Assembly (NCBI RefSeq): GCF_027943255.1
Contig: NC_072893.1
Span: forward strand, 119,225,784 to 119,289,783
Length of the DNA stretch: 64,000 bases
From: Anastrepha obliqua
Taxonomy: Eukaryota > Arthropoda > Insecta > Diptera > Tephritidae
Reading direction: 5' to 3'
How positions within the stretch are numbered: the stretch's first letter is position 1; each line of letters starts with the position of its first letter. This document shows, piece after piece, positions 36,408 through 46,939 of the stretch. The translations under genes were made by a program, and so were the position numbers. The notes below the pieces were generated by a model. The model did not search any database. It was not told the origin of the DNA and saw only the letters and a program-made list of their open reading frames with translations.

Positions 36408-36795
36408 CGGGTCCACGTTTTGGCATATATTTCGAGACCGTAGTCATCAATAGGTATGAAAGTTAAACCGTATTAAAGCACTTATCAACAGCTTTCATTT
36501 GATACCCATATTGTACATACACAACCAAAGGTTACCCGGGTCCACGTTTTGACCTATATCTCGAGACCCCAGTCACGGAGCGGCATTAAAAATACTCTGA
36601 ACTAAAGCATTCACCAACAGCTTCCATTTGATACCCATATTGTACATACACATCCGAAGGTTATCCGGGTCCACGTTTTGACCTATATCTCGAGCCCTAT
36701 CCACCAATAGGTATCCAAACTATACGGAAACCATCTTCAATACCTTCTTAGCAATGTGTGTAAGTTTGGTTTAATTCGGTGCAGACACGGCCGGT
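36408..36795. repeat. 129-bp tandem repeat, three units
   Basis: CGGGTCCACGTTTTG starts lie at 36408, 36537 and 36666, an exact 129-bp spacing. Units include TATATCTCGAGACC-type sequence, AACAGCTT-CATTTGATACCC and ATTGTACATACACA. The array is flanked by two copies of a ~55-bp segment, GTAAGTTTGGTTTAATTCGG (36376 and 36760). Confidence 0.9.
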
Positions 36796-37147
36796 TAGCG
36801 AACACACACAAAAAGTTGACTTTATTTTATATATAAGATTTTTTTCAGTTTGTGTCCGAAAAATCCAAATATCTTACGGAACCCTATTTTTTTCCAAAAT
36901 AAAATGTAATCCATGTTACTCTTGGATAATGTAGTTTTCGAATGGTGAAAGAATTTTTAAAATCGGTCCAGTAGTTTTTGAGCCTATTCGTTACAAACAA
37001 ACAAACAAAGTTTTCCTCTTTATAATATTAGTATAGATGTAGATTAGTATACAACATATCTTATAAGGTATATGGCAAATATTACCATACATTTTTTCCT
37101 TCATATATAATAAAAAAATTAATAATAATAACATTAAAACAACAGGT

Positions 37148-37573
37148 ATTATTAGAAAACTTGGTTTTATTTTATATGGCATACAGCTCTGGGGTTGCAC
37201 CAGTGAAAGTAACAAAAACATCATTCAACGCTCCCAAAATAAAGTATTACGCGACATCGTTAGAGCGCCGTGGTAATTCGCAATTGCAATCTACATAAGG
37301 ATCTTAATATAGACACCATTACTGGTATCATAAAAAAATTCGCAAATAAACATAAAGAGAGACTTCAGCAGCACATCAATGATGAAGCAGCCAAACTATT
37401 TGTAACTGATGACCTCACGAGAAGATTAAAAAGGACGACACCGCATGATCTCTTTTCATAAAATTTTGTCTTTAATTGAGATGTTTTAATTAATTTAAAT
37501 ATATCTAAAATGAATTGCTTATTAGTTTTGTTAACTAGATTGCAATAGTAATAAAATAAAAAAAATAAAAAAA
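37148..37573 (+). pseudogene. Jockey-clade LINE, C-terminus and poly-A end
   Basis: Reads KLGFILYGIQLWGCTSESN, NIIQRSQNKVLRDIVRAPW and, after a stop/frameshift, IRNCNLHKDLNIDTITG, KKFANKHKERLQQHIN and DLTRRLKRTTPHDLFS with a stop at about 37459. This is the post-RT tail of Jockey-type elements. An A-rich end (37553-37573) marks the 3' terminus. Together with 34445-34962 it outlines one element whose central RT is missing and replaced by foreign repeats. Confidence 0.85.
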
Positions 37574-39564
37574 TGCGACCTTTTTATTTAAAATTGTATT
37601 AGTCTTGATTAACCGTTCATAGGCATAAGGGAGAAGGAGCGCTAGTCTGAAGTAATGCGAAAGCGGGCACATGGTGGGCGACGGTTCCAAACTAAGGGGA
37701 GTTTTACCCGGACAAGGGCAGAATTTACAAAAAAGAAGTTAAGAAAGCGAAAAGGTCTGATTGGAGGACGTGCTGTGCAGAAATCGAAGGAACCACAGAG
37801 TCTTCTAGACTGCGTAAGATCCTTTCAAAAAATCACTCCTCCGAAAATCGGATAAGAGTTGGACTATCTTGAGTGATGAAACTTTGAAGTTGCTAGTAGA
37901 CACTGACTTAACGCTGACATTGAAGACATAATCACTGAAACTAGGATTACCTGGGCAGTGAACACCTTTAAACCATTTAAATCATCGGCTCCAGATGGAT
38001 TATTCTCGGCCCAAATACAACATTCACTAAACTATATTATGGGGTGGTTAACAGCTATATTCAAGGCTGCTCTGAAACTTAAAAGTGTTCCATCAGTAAA
38101 GAAAGAAAGAATTAAAAGTTGTCTTTATTCCTAAGACAGGAAAAAGTTCACACACAACACCCAAGGATTCTTGCTAAAACCATTAGAAATAATGATAGAA
38201 GAGTATACTAAAGCTAGCTAACTTCCCACTGCATCGACTTCAATTTGCCTATGAACAGGGAAAATCCACTGAGACTGCAATACACAGCCTGGTAAAAGTT
38301 ATTGAAAAGGCTATTGAGTCCAAACAGATAGCTTTATGTGCATTTATTGACGTATCAGGGGCTTTTGATAACACTTCCTATGAGGCAATCTGTAATGCCC
38401 TAAACCTAAAGGAGGTACCTGAACCCATCACTAGATGGATAATATTCATGCTGAAATCTAGGACGATCAGCACCGAACTAGGAGGAACAATCAAATCTAT
38501 TAAAGCCACAAGAAGTTGCTCTCAAGGTGGCGTACTTTCTCCTCTTTTGTGGACTCTAGTCATAGATGAACTTCTCCACAAACTGAATAACCTAGGATTT
38601 CATTCTCAGGGTTACGCTGATGACCTAGTAGTTTATGTATTAGGCTGGCATGAGGAAACTATTTCGGATCGCATGCAGCAAGCCCTTACAATAATAAACA
38701 AATGGTGCACGGAAAAAGGGCTCTCCATCAACCCATCCAAAACAACACTTGTACCGTTTACTAGGAGAAGGAACATAAATCTCAAATGTCCGACCCTTAA
38801 TGGAACAACACTTCAACTCTCGACAGAAGCGAACTATCTTGGCGTCAGTCTTGACAAAACGCTAACGTGGAATTCCCATATTGAGACAGTTACTTCAAAA
38901 GCCACAAGGGCATTCTTTGCCTGCACAAGGCTTTTTGGTAAGACATGGGGACTAAACCCTAGAATGACCTTCTGGACATTCACCACAGTTGTGAAACCCA
39001 TAGTCACTTATGCATCCCTAGCATGGTGGCCCAAGGTCAAGCAAAGAAAGGCAGTAAACGAATTAAACAAACTGCATCGTCTGATATGCGTTGGTATTAC
39101 AGGGGCTATGAAAACATGTCCCACGGATGCATTGGGTGTGCTCCTGAACATACCACCGCTTCCAATCTTAATTGAAAGGGAAGCTCACTCGAGTGCCTTA
39201 AGATTAAAAGGTATGTCTGGACTTAAAAGTGGGTATATGAAAGGACATTTATTGATCTTAGAAGATTTCCTACATAGTCCTATTCTTCATAGGGATGATA
39301 TACTATCACCCAAACCAACACTCTTCAGGAACTTCCAAGTTATAATTAATGAACGAACAGACTGGAGAACTAACTCTATCACTTTCAAACATGGCTCCCA
39401 GCTATGGTTTACTGATGGGTCCAAATTGGAAAATGGTAGAACAGAACAAAAAATCGATTCCGATGGGATTCTACCCAACAATATTCCAGGCAGAAATACA
39501 TGCCATCGAAATATGTGTGAGAGAATGCCTTAACAGGAAAATGAGAGGTACTCACATCTACATA

Positions 39565-40869
39565 ACGGGTGATCAATTAAGAGGAGTTTTTTTCATTTGC
39601 GTTTTTTTTACAGATCGCGCGCGAGTTGTGGCAAACTGTCATCGTGGATTTGTTGAACAGCGTTTGGCATTTCATCATGGAAAGACTCACACCGCAACAA
39701 CGTCTACAAATTGGTCAACTGTATTATGAAAATCAGCGTTCTGTGACAAATGTTTTTCGTGCGCTTAGACCGCATTATGGTCAACATAATCGGCCTGCCT
39801 TAAACACTATTCGACATACCATCAACAAATTTGAATCCGAATATTCATTGGTGGATAATTCTCGACCGAATAGACCACGTCCAGCAAGAAGCATTGAGAA
39901 TATAGCGGCAGTAGCAGAGAGTGTACGTGAAAACCGCGATGAATCGATTCGGCACCGTTCTCAGCAACTTGGACTGTCGTATGGAACAACTTGGTCAATT
40001 TTACGGAAGGATCTTCATTTAAAAGCATACAAAATACAGCTCGTACAAGAACTAAAGCCAAATGACCTTCCTGCACGTCACCGTTTTGCTGATTGGGCTC
40101 TTGAAAAGATTGAAGAAGATCCGCTGTTTTCGAGCAAAATTTTGTTCAGCGATGAGGCGCATTTCTGGCTCAATGGTTACGTCAATAAGCAAAATTGCCG
40201 TATTTGGGATGAAGAGCAACCAGAACAGGTTCAAGAGCTACCTTTACACCCAGAGAAAACAACGGTCTGGTGTGGTTTATGGGCTGGTGGAATCATCGGT
40301 CCATATTTTTTCAAAAATGATGATGGCCGCAACGTAACTGTGAATGGTGCTCGCTACCGTACCATGATATCGGACTTTTTGCTACCTGAAATTGAATCTA
40401 ATGATCTCTACGACATTTGGTTTCAACAAGACGGAGCCACTTGCCATACAGCTCGTGAAACAATGACTTTATTGAGAAGTCATTTCGGAGAGCAGCTGAT
40501 TTCACGTTTAGGACCTGTGAGTTGGCCACCAAGATCTTGTGATATCACACCTTTGGACTTTTTTCTTTGGGGATTCGTGAAGTCCAAGGTCTATGCTGAT
40601 AAACCAGCTACGATTGAAGCTCTGGAAGCCAACATTACGCGTGTTATTCACGACATACCAGTCGAAATGCTCGAACGAGTGATTGAAAATTGGTCCTTCA
40701 GAATGGACCACCTTAAGCGTAGTTGCGGCCAACATTTGAATGAAGTCATATTGAAAAAGTAAATGTCAAAGAATGTCCTTTCAAATGATAAATAAAGGTT
40801 TTGAACATAATTTACATTTTTGTTTTTTTTTTAACTATTGAAAAAAGCACCTCATGATTGATCACCCGT
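39565..40869 (+). mobile_element. Apparently complete DD41D (rosa-like) mariner
   Basis: A 1,305-bp element with TA duplication at 39563-39564 and 40870-40871. Terminal inverted repeats are ~30 bp, starting ACGGGTGATCAAT at both ends, and match at 26 of 30 positions. Removing the element and one TA restores the host LINE reading frame exactly through the RNase H HIYI/LSDSQ stretch, so the boundaries are exact. It encodes one uninterrupted transposase and has AATAAA at 40791-40796. Low decay compared with its host LINE implies a recent insertion. Confidence 0.95.
39677..40762 (+). CDS. Mariner transposase, DD41D rosa-like group
   Basis: Predicted 361-residue transposase that would bind the terminal repeats and cut and paste the element at TA sites in the nucleus. 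I chose ATG 39677 (MERLTPQQRLQIGQLYYEN) because the frame upstream has only a TTG start. Residues ~1-120 form paired helix-turn-helix DNA-binding regions (NVFRALRPHYG; LSYGTTWSILRKDLHL). The catalytic core has ILFSDEAHFWLNGYV (first Asp, about residue 150), DIWFQQDGATCHTA (second, ~250) and CDITPLDFFLWG (third). The second and third Asp are separated by 41 residues. Mariners usually have 34; 41 is the hallmark of the rosa group from tephritid flies. No stop or frameshift interrupts it. Activity is untested. Confidence 0.92.
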   Translation: MERLTPQQRLQIGQLYYENQRSVTNVFRALRPHYGQHNRPALNTIRHTINKFESEYSLVDNSRPNRPRPARSIENIAAVAESVRENRDESIRHRSQQLGLSYGTTWSILRKDLHLKAYKIQLVQELKPNDLPARHRFADWALEKIEEDPLFSSKILFSDEAHFWLNGYVNKQNCRIWDEEQPEQVQELPLHPEKTTVWCGLWAGGIIGPYFFKNDDGRNVTVNGARYRTMISDFLLPEIESNDLYDIWFQQDGATCHTARETMTLLRSHFGEQLISRLGPVSWPPRSCDITPLDFFLWGFVKSKVYADKPATIEALEANITRVIHDIPVEMLERVIENWSFRMDHLKRSCGQHLNEVILKK

Positions 40870-41564
40870 TACTTTCAGATAGCCAAGCGGCTCTAAAAGC
40901 CCTTCTATCAACAACTATCACCTCAAAATTGGTAAATGATTGCCTAAACCTTCTCAACACGTGAGGGAACCTCAACATAGTAACACTAGGCTGGATTCCG
41001 GGACATGAAGGACATGAGGGAAATGAAATGGCTGATGACCTTGCAAAACAAGGAGCAAATATGCAACTTACTGGTCCTGAGCCTTTCTGTGGACTCACAA
41101 AAGGCCACATTAATGAATTCCTTAGGAAATGGGAAGAAAGAAAACCTGCCGCACACAGGCTAAACTGTGCCGGTCAGCGTCGAGCCAAACTATTCCTAAG
41201 TCCAAACAAAGGAATATCTGACAAACTTCTCTCACTAAACAGAGTAGATCTGCGTCTTTTAACAGGAAATCTTACAGGTCACTTTAGCCTGAGGTATCAT
41301 CTAAATAATATTGGTCTATCTGAGACCAATTTCTGCCGCTTTTGCGAAATGGACATAGAAAGCTTTTTGTGCTCAGCGTTGGGCAGACAGAGACTTCATC
41401 ACCTTGGTGGTATCGTAGTATCTCCATGCAATCTTTGGAACAACAAACCCAAAATTGTGCTAAAATTTTTAAAAAGCCTAAAACTCTAGGGTTACAAAAT
41501 AGGCCTTTCACAATAGATCAGCTTTGGTTGCAGTGCGTAATCTTTCTAATAATAATAATAATAC

Positions 41565-42707
41565 TAAAGCTAATGGTTAATGGGTAGTGGTAGTAAAGGG
41601 TTAAAGTATGGGCCTTTAGCACTGCGACCATATTGATCTATTGTGCACCCTATGCTGTCTATTGACTGTTAAGTATGCTTATGAATTGTACCAGCTCCTT
41701 CTGAGGAAGTGATTGAAGGTCTTCATCTGTAAGCATGAACTTGTTTAAAAACTTTTTCCTTCTATGCGTCAACCCCGGACATTCGATGATGAGATGTTCT
41801 ATAGACTCCTCATCTTCGCAGCAAAATCTGCAGGTGCTGGTGATAGTTATGCCTTATTTATGTAGGTGTTTGTTGCAGGTGAAGTGACCCGTGAGGGCGC
41901 CTGTGAGAGTGCGAATGCTCTTTTTGTTTAACGTGAGGGCCATGTTAGCTCTTTCAGCATTGTAACTTAAGAACTTTTTGTAGTGTCTAAGACCCTCTAC
42001 GTTGTTCCAATGCTGGTTTATTAGAGTCTTGGCCCAGTATTTTAGTTTTTGTTTTAGGCTGTTTTTGTTAAATCCAAACATGGGACTAGGTCCGATGAAA
42101 TTTATATTTGCCCCCTTTTTTGGCTTGCAAGTCTGCCTTCTCGTTGCCGTCATATCCCTTATGTCTCGTGCCTTGTGGCATTCTAAGAGAGTTTTTGAGC
42201 TGTAGGTATAGCTACCTAAAGCTTTTAGAACTGATTGGCTGTCCGAGAGTATTCTAATCTTTACTCTCTTGTGGTTTCTACGTTGCATGAGGTTTGCTGC
42301 TTCCATTATTACGTATAATTCCGCTTGGAAGATGGTGGTGTCCCTGGTGAGAGTGAATGATTTGTGGATTCTGGGCGCCACTACTCCTGCTCCTACACCA
42401 TAAGTTGTTTTTGATCCATCAGTGTACCATTTTTATGAATCATCATTCATCCATTTTGGGTTTGTTTTCCACTCGATCCTCTCAGGAAAGGTAACTGTGT
42501 ATCCTTTTGTGAAACAGAGGGTTTGGTCAATGTGGTCTGAAACTTAAGCCATGCTTATGGTGTTTTTGAGTTTATTTAGGATATTTAGGTTACCGGTGAG
42601 GTTGCCTAATTTGAAATTTTCTTTCATGTGTAGCATGAGTGCTTGCGTAGCTGCTTCCTCTTGGATTGTTATATGAAGTGGTGGGAGATTAAGGATTAAC
42701 ATTAACC
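41565..42707 (-). pseudogene. RNase-H-bearing LINE, tail-to-tail with the preceding one
   Basis: From 42707 downward on the minus strand: MLILNLPPLHITIQEEAATQ (end of RT), KWYTDGSKTTYGVGAG near 42400, IFQAELYVIMEAANLMQRR near 42330, RILSDSQSVLKALGSYTY near 42250. A short deletion removes the WVPGH block, then come KPKKGANINFIGPSP and IRTLTGALTGHFTCNKHL ending at 41854. The 3' UTR (41619-41645) shares CACAATAGATCA and TGGTYGCAGTGC with the plus-strand LINE at 41509-41536, so they are related families meeting 3' end to 3' end. The RT N-terminus is missing. Confidence 0.82.
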
Positions 42708-43515
42708 ATACTAAAGCTAACTTCAACCCTAACAAACTAAGTATCTCACAACCTGCGTACTGTAAAGGGAAATCTACAGAAACAGCACTTAACTCACTTG
42801 TTACAGACATCGAGAAGTCTATTTACAATAAGGAATACACACTGGTAGCCCTCCTTGATATCGAGGGCTCATTTAACAACATCCTATCGAATACTATAAT
42901 AAAGGCACTGCCTGATTTCGGGATCCCCGGGTTGAATTTAGCAAACACAAGCTTATGAGCAGATTTGTGATCGCAACCCTAGGGGCCTCAAAGATCAGGA
43001 AAAAAGTCAGTAGAGGAATACCTCAAGGCGGAGTGCTGCCCCCTCTCTTCGGGGTGCTGGCAATAAACTCCTTGCTAAAGAGCCTAGAAGAGAGCGGACA
43101 ACACGTCGTAGCATATGCGGATGATGTTGCAATGGCAGTAAGAGCGAAATTTCTCAGTGCACTTTGTGAAATTGTGCAATATTTACTAAACGTGGTTGAA
43201 AACTGGTCAAAAGCAAATGGGCTAAGGGCCAATAGTAACAAAACTGAATTCAGCTTATTTATCAGGAAACATAGAATTCAAAAAATAGCTCCTCTGACTC
43301 TAGGTGGAACGGCACTGTCATTTAGTGATGAGGCCCGCTACTTAGGTCTAATACTAGATAGAAAACTAAGAAGGAAATCACTTGTCGAAGATAGGGTAAA
43401 AAGAGCGACAATAGCACTCTACTCTAGTATACAGCTAATAGGACGAAGTTGGGGTCTTTCCGCATCTATCGTGTATTGGCTTTACACAGCAATTGTAAGA
43501 CCAATCCTAACATAC
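42708..43515 (+). pseudogene. RNase-H-type LINE, RT fragment
   Basis: Starts near 42708 within RT: QPAYCKGKSTETALNSL, VALLDIEGSFNNILSN (first palm Asp), then, from a long open frame 42955-43536, SRGIPQGGVLPPLFGVLAIN and HVVAYADDVAMAVRA (intact YADD). Further on are GLRANSNKTEFSLF, EARYLGLILDRKL and LYTAIVRPILTY. Similarity ends at about 43515, where T-rich sequence begins. A stop at 42954-42956 precedes the frame. It is opposite in orientation to the LINE immediately left of it, with little or no spacer, so an inversion or insertion junction lies near 42707. Confidence 0.82.
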
Positions 43516-45701
43516 TCATTTTTTTTATTTATTTAAAAAGATTTTTTTTTATTATTTTTAGTAATTTTGCTCTACATACAAATCCGTTAATTTCTTTTTT
43601 GCTGAAATGTCTACTTTAAATTAGAACATTAATTATTAAATTTATGAAACACACAACAATTTTGCTTCTAACGAGAAATTATTAGGTTATTCACCTAGAA
43701 GTATGCTACACATTTTTCTGTATACATCGTAAGCAAAAAAAGTTCTTCGAAATTACGTTTAATGCGTATAGATTAATAATTCCTGAAACAAACAAGTAAT
43801 GCACACACACATACATACATATATACAAGGAAGATTGCGCTACAACATAACCTAAAATAGACACTAAAAAGCACGTCTTTCGTAAATTATTCAGTGTATA
43901 TTTTGTGTGACAGACGCGACACGCTGAGCAGAGTCGACATGTAGGCGCATTAATTAATAACAACGGTGTTACAGATATGCCAAAAACATATGCAACAACT
44001 AGAGAATACACAGCACGCATAGGTATGAAATTCCGCACTTTGGGCCACACTCGGTTAGCATACTTTTAGGCTGTGTTAATGGGTATCTCGCAGCGCACGC
44101 ATCACGTAACGACGACATATGGCACGCATGGATGCATATCCACACACATTTTTGTACATAAATAATATTTTTTTTTGAAATATGTATGTGGAAAGGTGAA
44201 TACACACATTCACACACACATACATATACATATATATATATATATAATATTATATATATTTGTATATTCGTATGAGGAGGTAAAACCAAACATGTCGCCA
44301 TTGCAACCGTCGTCGATAACAGCCAATGCTGCGCAGCTTCAATGGAAAGAATTGTAGCACGAAGAAAAAGCAAGGCGTGCAAGGTATGCTTAATAATGGC
44401 GCATCGTAGCAAATAGGAAACGGAAACGGAAATGTTCTCTTTCTTTGTTTTACGCTTTCTTTATGCCATTCTCTCTCCGCCACTCTGTTGTTTTGTGGCA
44501 CGTTGCACGTTCGTGTCATTTGTAATTTTTCACGCGAATCCACACACACATATACACGCATCGCGACATTGGAAGCCACTGATATTTGTGTGCAGGTGTG
44601 TATGTATATGTGCGTCGCATAATACTTCTGTGTGCCTTTGCCTTGTACGTTTGTAATTAAAGAGATGCCACACAATGCATACATTTGTAAAATTTGGTTT
44701 TTACAATTTTCGGGAAAAGCAAACTGCCATGTGCAAGCGTAATTTCCATTTTTCTTGGAAGTGCTGTTTCTCTCTTCTTTTGTCTACATGCTTCGAATTT
44801 GAACCTGAAGTTTAATCAGCTACAGAAAGCAGAATTAAAACGGAGAGGGTAAGAAAGTATTTGCACGATTTTCTGCAAGGTTTCAATGCCCCCTTTTTAA
44901 CTTTTAATTATAGAAAGAAATGCAACAGTTGAGCCTCGTAAAAGGCGTTGCGCAGGCTGTCGGTTTACCAACTATACGCCCGAAATTTTAAAATTATAAC
45001 TTTGACCAATAAAGTTTGGGAATTCAATGAAAAGCACACACACATACATATTTGCGTATTTATATTTTATTGCATTTTTGCCAATTTCTCACAGTTACAC
45101 TTGACTTAATTGAAGATTGCATGCAAATTGCCTGAAATGATTTATTAAAATACCTTCAATATTCCCTTTCAAATGAAGACATTTCTAGAATTTTCTCAAG
45201 GCTATTTGGCAATAAAATAAAATAGAAAATATTTAATTGAATACAATAAATTTAAAATATAATCGAATTGATTTGGTGAAATTTTAAACTTCATGTTGAA
45301 AACTTAGCTATAAAATTCACACGAAAAGGAAGGGAATGCTAAGGACTCCATGAAAATCAAATAAATCTTTGAAAAAAAGAATATCGGCATAGATAAAACG
45401 AAATGAATAGCAAAAGTCTAATAAATTTGTGGGGAACGATTAAATTAATAGGTATAAATAATGGATGTAATAAAATAGTCATAATCAAATATAATATGTA
45501 TGTACAGTGTAGTTTGTTAGCTGGTTTCTTTTTAAAAGTTTTGTAAAAATAATTGCGCACTCTAGTTTTTTATAGAGCGCATTAATTGTTTGTTTGCCAA
45601 AAATTTCCGTTAAAAAAGAAAAAGAATTCAATATCAGCATGAATAGCTCAGCAAATACGAATCCGACTATAAATTCTTAAAAAATTACACAGACCACATA
45701 C
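43516..45701. other. Intergenic DNA with TA/CA microsatellites
   Basis: No gene seen. Dinucleotide and ACAT microsatellites lie at 43800-43830 and 44210-44262. The 137- and 144-codon minus frames at 43999-44684 are translations of repeats, rich in Ile, Tyr, Val and Cys, without a domain. Confidence 0.6.
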
Positions 45702-46903
45702 CTGTGGGCAAAAAGTAAGGTGAATTTGGTTGTAAAATGAAAAATCTTTATTTATTCTTGTAAATCAATTTAATCACCTTCAAAATGTCAACGATTTTTC
45801 CAATCCCCGAAACATGCCAAATCTCCTCAATCGACTCGAAACGCGTTCCCCGGACTGGTCTCTTGAGTTTTGGGAATAGCCAGAAGTCACACGGACCCAA
45901 ATCAGGCGAATACGGTGGTTGCGGAACGATATGCGTGGAATTTTTGGCGAAATGGTCACGAAGAATGAGTGCAGTGTGAGACGGTGCATTATCGTAATGC
46001 AAAAACCAAGAGTTGTTGGCCCATAATTCTGGTCTTTTTAGACGAATTGCTTCACGTAAACGACGCATAACGCTCAAATAATATTCCTTATTAACAGTTT
46101 GGCCAGGTGGAAGGAATTCATAGTGCACCACGCCACGAAAATCGAAAAAAACTGTCATCATGACCTTTATTTTTGAACGACTTTGACATGCTCTTTTCGG
46201 TCTGACCTCGCCTTTAGCACGATATTCACCTGATTGGTCGGTTGTAAGCATAAATCCAAGTCTCATCTCTGGTAATGATGCATTTGAGCTTGTCCTGATA
46301 GTCTGAAAGCATTGTTTCACACACATCAATGCGACGACTTTTTTCCAAGAAGTGGAGAGTTTTCGGTACCAAACGAGATTTGACTTTTCGTAGGCCCAAA
46401 TGGTCTTTCCCAATGGTTTTCACAGATCCTTCTGATATTCCGATCATATCAGTAAGGTCTTTAACAGTCAACCGACGATTTTTGAGCACTAGCTCCTTCA
46501 CTTTATTGACGTGTTGGTCATCTGTTGACGTCGATGGTCGTCCGGAGCGCTCCAAGTCATCAACACGTTCTCGACCCTCTTTGAAGTCTTTGTACCACTT
46601 ATAAACATTTTTCTGCGACATGGTCGAATCACCAAATGCCTTCTGCAACATGCTAAACGTTTCCGCAGCCGAAATTTCACTCCGCAAACAAAATTTGATG
46701 GCACTTCTCTGCTCAATCAAATCAGACATTGTAAAAATCGAAAAATGCACTCTTGGTCGTTTGGTAAACACAAGCGTAAATATATTACTGATAATGACAT
46801 TCACATGAAAGTTGGCCCAGATGTTATTAACAGTGCTGCCAACTCATGAAATTTTAATCCCGCGAAGTTTGACAAATAAATTCACCTTACTTTTTGCCCA
46901 CAG
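45702..46903 (-). mobile_element. DD34D mariner, decayed copy with both ends
   Basis: The terminal inverted repeat starting CTGTGGGCAAAAAGTAAGG is present at both ends (left from 45702, right ending at 46903). TA follows the right end directly (46904-46905). On the left, TA lies one base away (TAC), probably a later change. Length is about 1.2 kb, near the family norm of ~1.3 kb, the shortfall being a deletion near the 3' end of the coding region. Confidence 0.92.
45752..46729 (-). pseudogene. Mariner transposase, frameshifted and internally deleted
   Basis: The start is ATG at 46729 (MSDLIEQRSAIKFCLR). The N-terminal HTH regions are intact: QKNVYKWYKDFKEGRERVDD, ERSGRPSTSTDD and LTDMIGISEGSVKTI. 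The first catalytic Asp is in ITRDETWIYAY. A frameshift at about 46228 follows. The frame resumes with RPKRACQSRSKIKVMMTVFF. LHYDNAPSHTA and YSPDLGPCDFWLFPKLKRP give the second and third Asp with 34 residues between them (DD34D). After RFESIEEI roughly 50-60 codons are missing and the frame changes before the last residues (CFGDWK... FEGD.IDLQE). The protein cannot be functional as it stands. Confidence 0.9.
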
Positions 46904-46939
46904 TAGTACAAGCTTTTTTTCGCAAATACACGAAATTCA

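Larger units (their letters stand above)
35685..37037. mobile_element. Non-autonomous repeat with ATACTAGC and AGTATAGAT ends
   Basis: The left part starts ATACTAGCAAACCCGGC (near 35680-35700). The right part ends TATAATATTAGTATAGAT (37021-37038), preceded by GGTCCAGTAGTTTTTGAG and a CAAACAAACAAA run. These end sequences are familiar from interspersed repeats in many insect genomes, though I cannot assign a class. The short ends are mutually inverted (TACTA/TAGTA). Inside are a 23-bp inverted repeat and a 129-bp tandem array. No coding capacity. It lies within the split Jockey copy. Confidence 0.55.
37640..41564 (+). mobile_element. RNase-H-bearing LINE, split by a rosa-like mariner
   Basis: A 5'-truncated non-LTR element. 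The RT begins in broken frames: PFKSSAPDGLFSAQIQ near 37990, FAYEQGKSTETAI-like near 38250, CAFIDVSGAFDNTSYE near 38340. A long open stretch follows (38448-39533) with SQGGVLSPLLWTL, GYADDLVVY (intact YADD), EANYLGVSLDKTLTWNSHI and GITGAMKTCPTDALGVLL. RNase H starts (LWFTDGSKLENG, then IFQAEIHAIEICVRECL in another frame) and is cut at 39564 by the mariner. It resumes at 40870 with LSDSQAALKALL, WIPGHEGHEGNEMADDLAKQ, LTGNLTGHFSLRYHLNN and FCRFCEMD; the stop is at 41487. The 3' UTR ends with (AAT)n at 41548-41564. Several stops upstream of 38448 make it inactive. Confidence 0.88.

Noticed and set aside
39626..39676. N-terminal extension of the rosa-like transposase
   Set aside because: It begins at TTG, not ATG, and the first ATG at 39677 gives the expected family start.
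42918..42935. Cloning-vector polylinker (GGATCCCCGGG)
   Set aside because: It is in frame within LINE RT coding (DFGIPGLNL) and the flanks are not vector.
43999..44684. Two long minus-strand frames (137 and 144 codons)
   Set aside because: They translate CA/TA microsatellites, with no motif and no start context.
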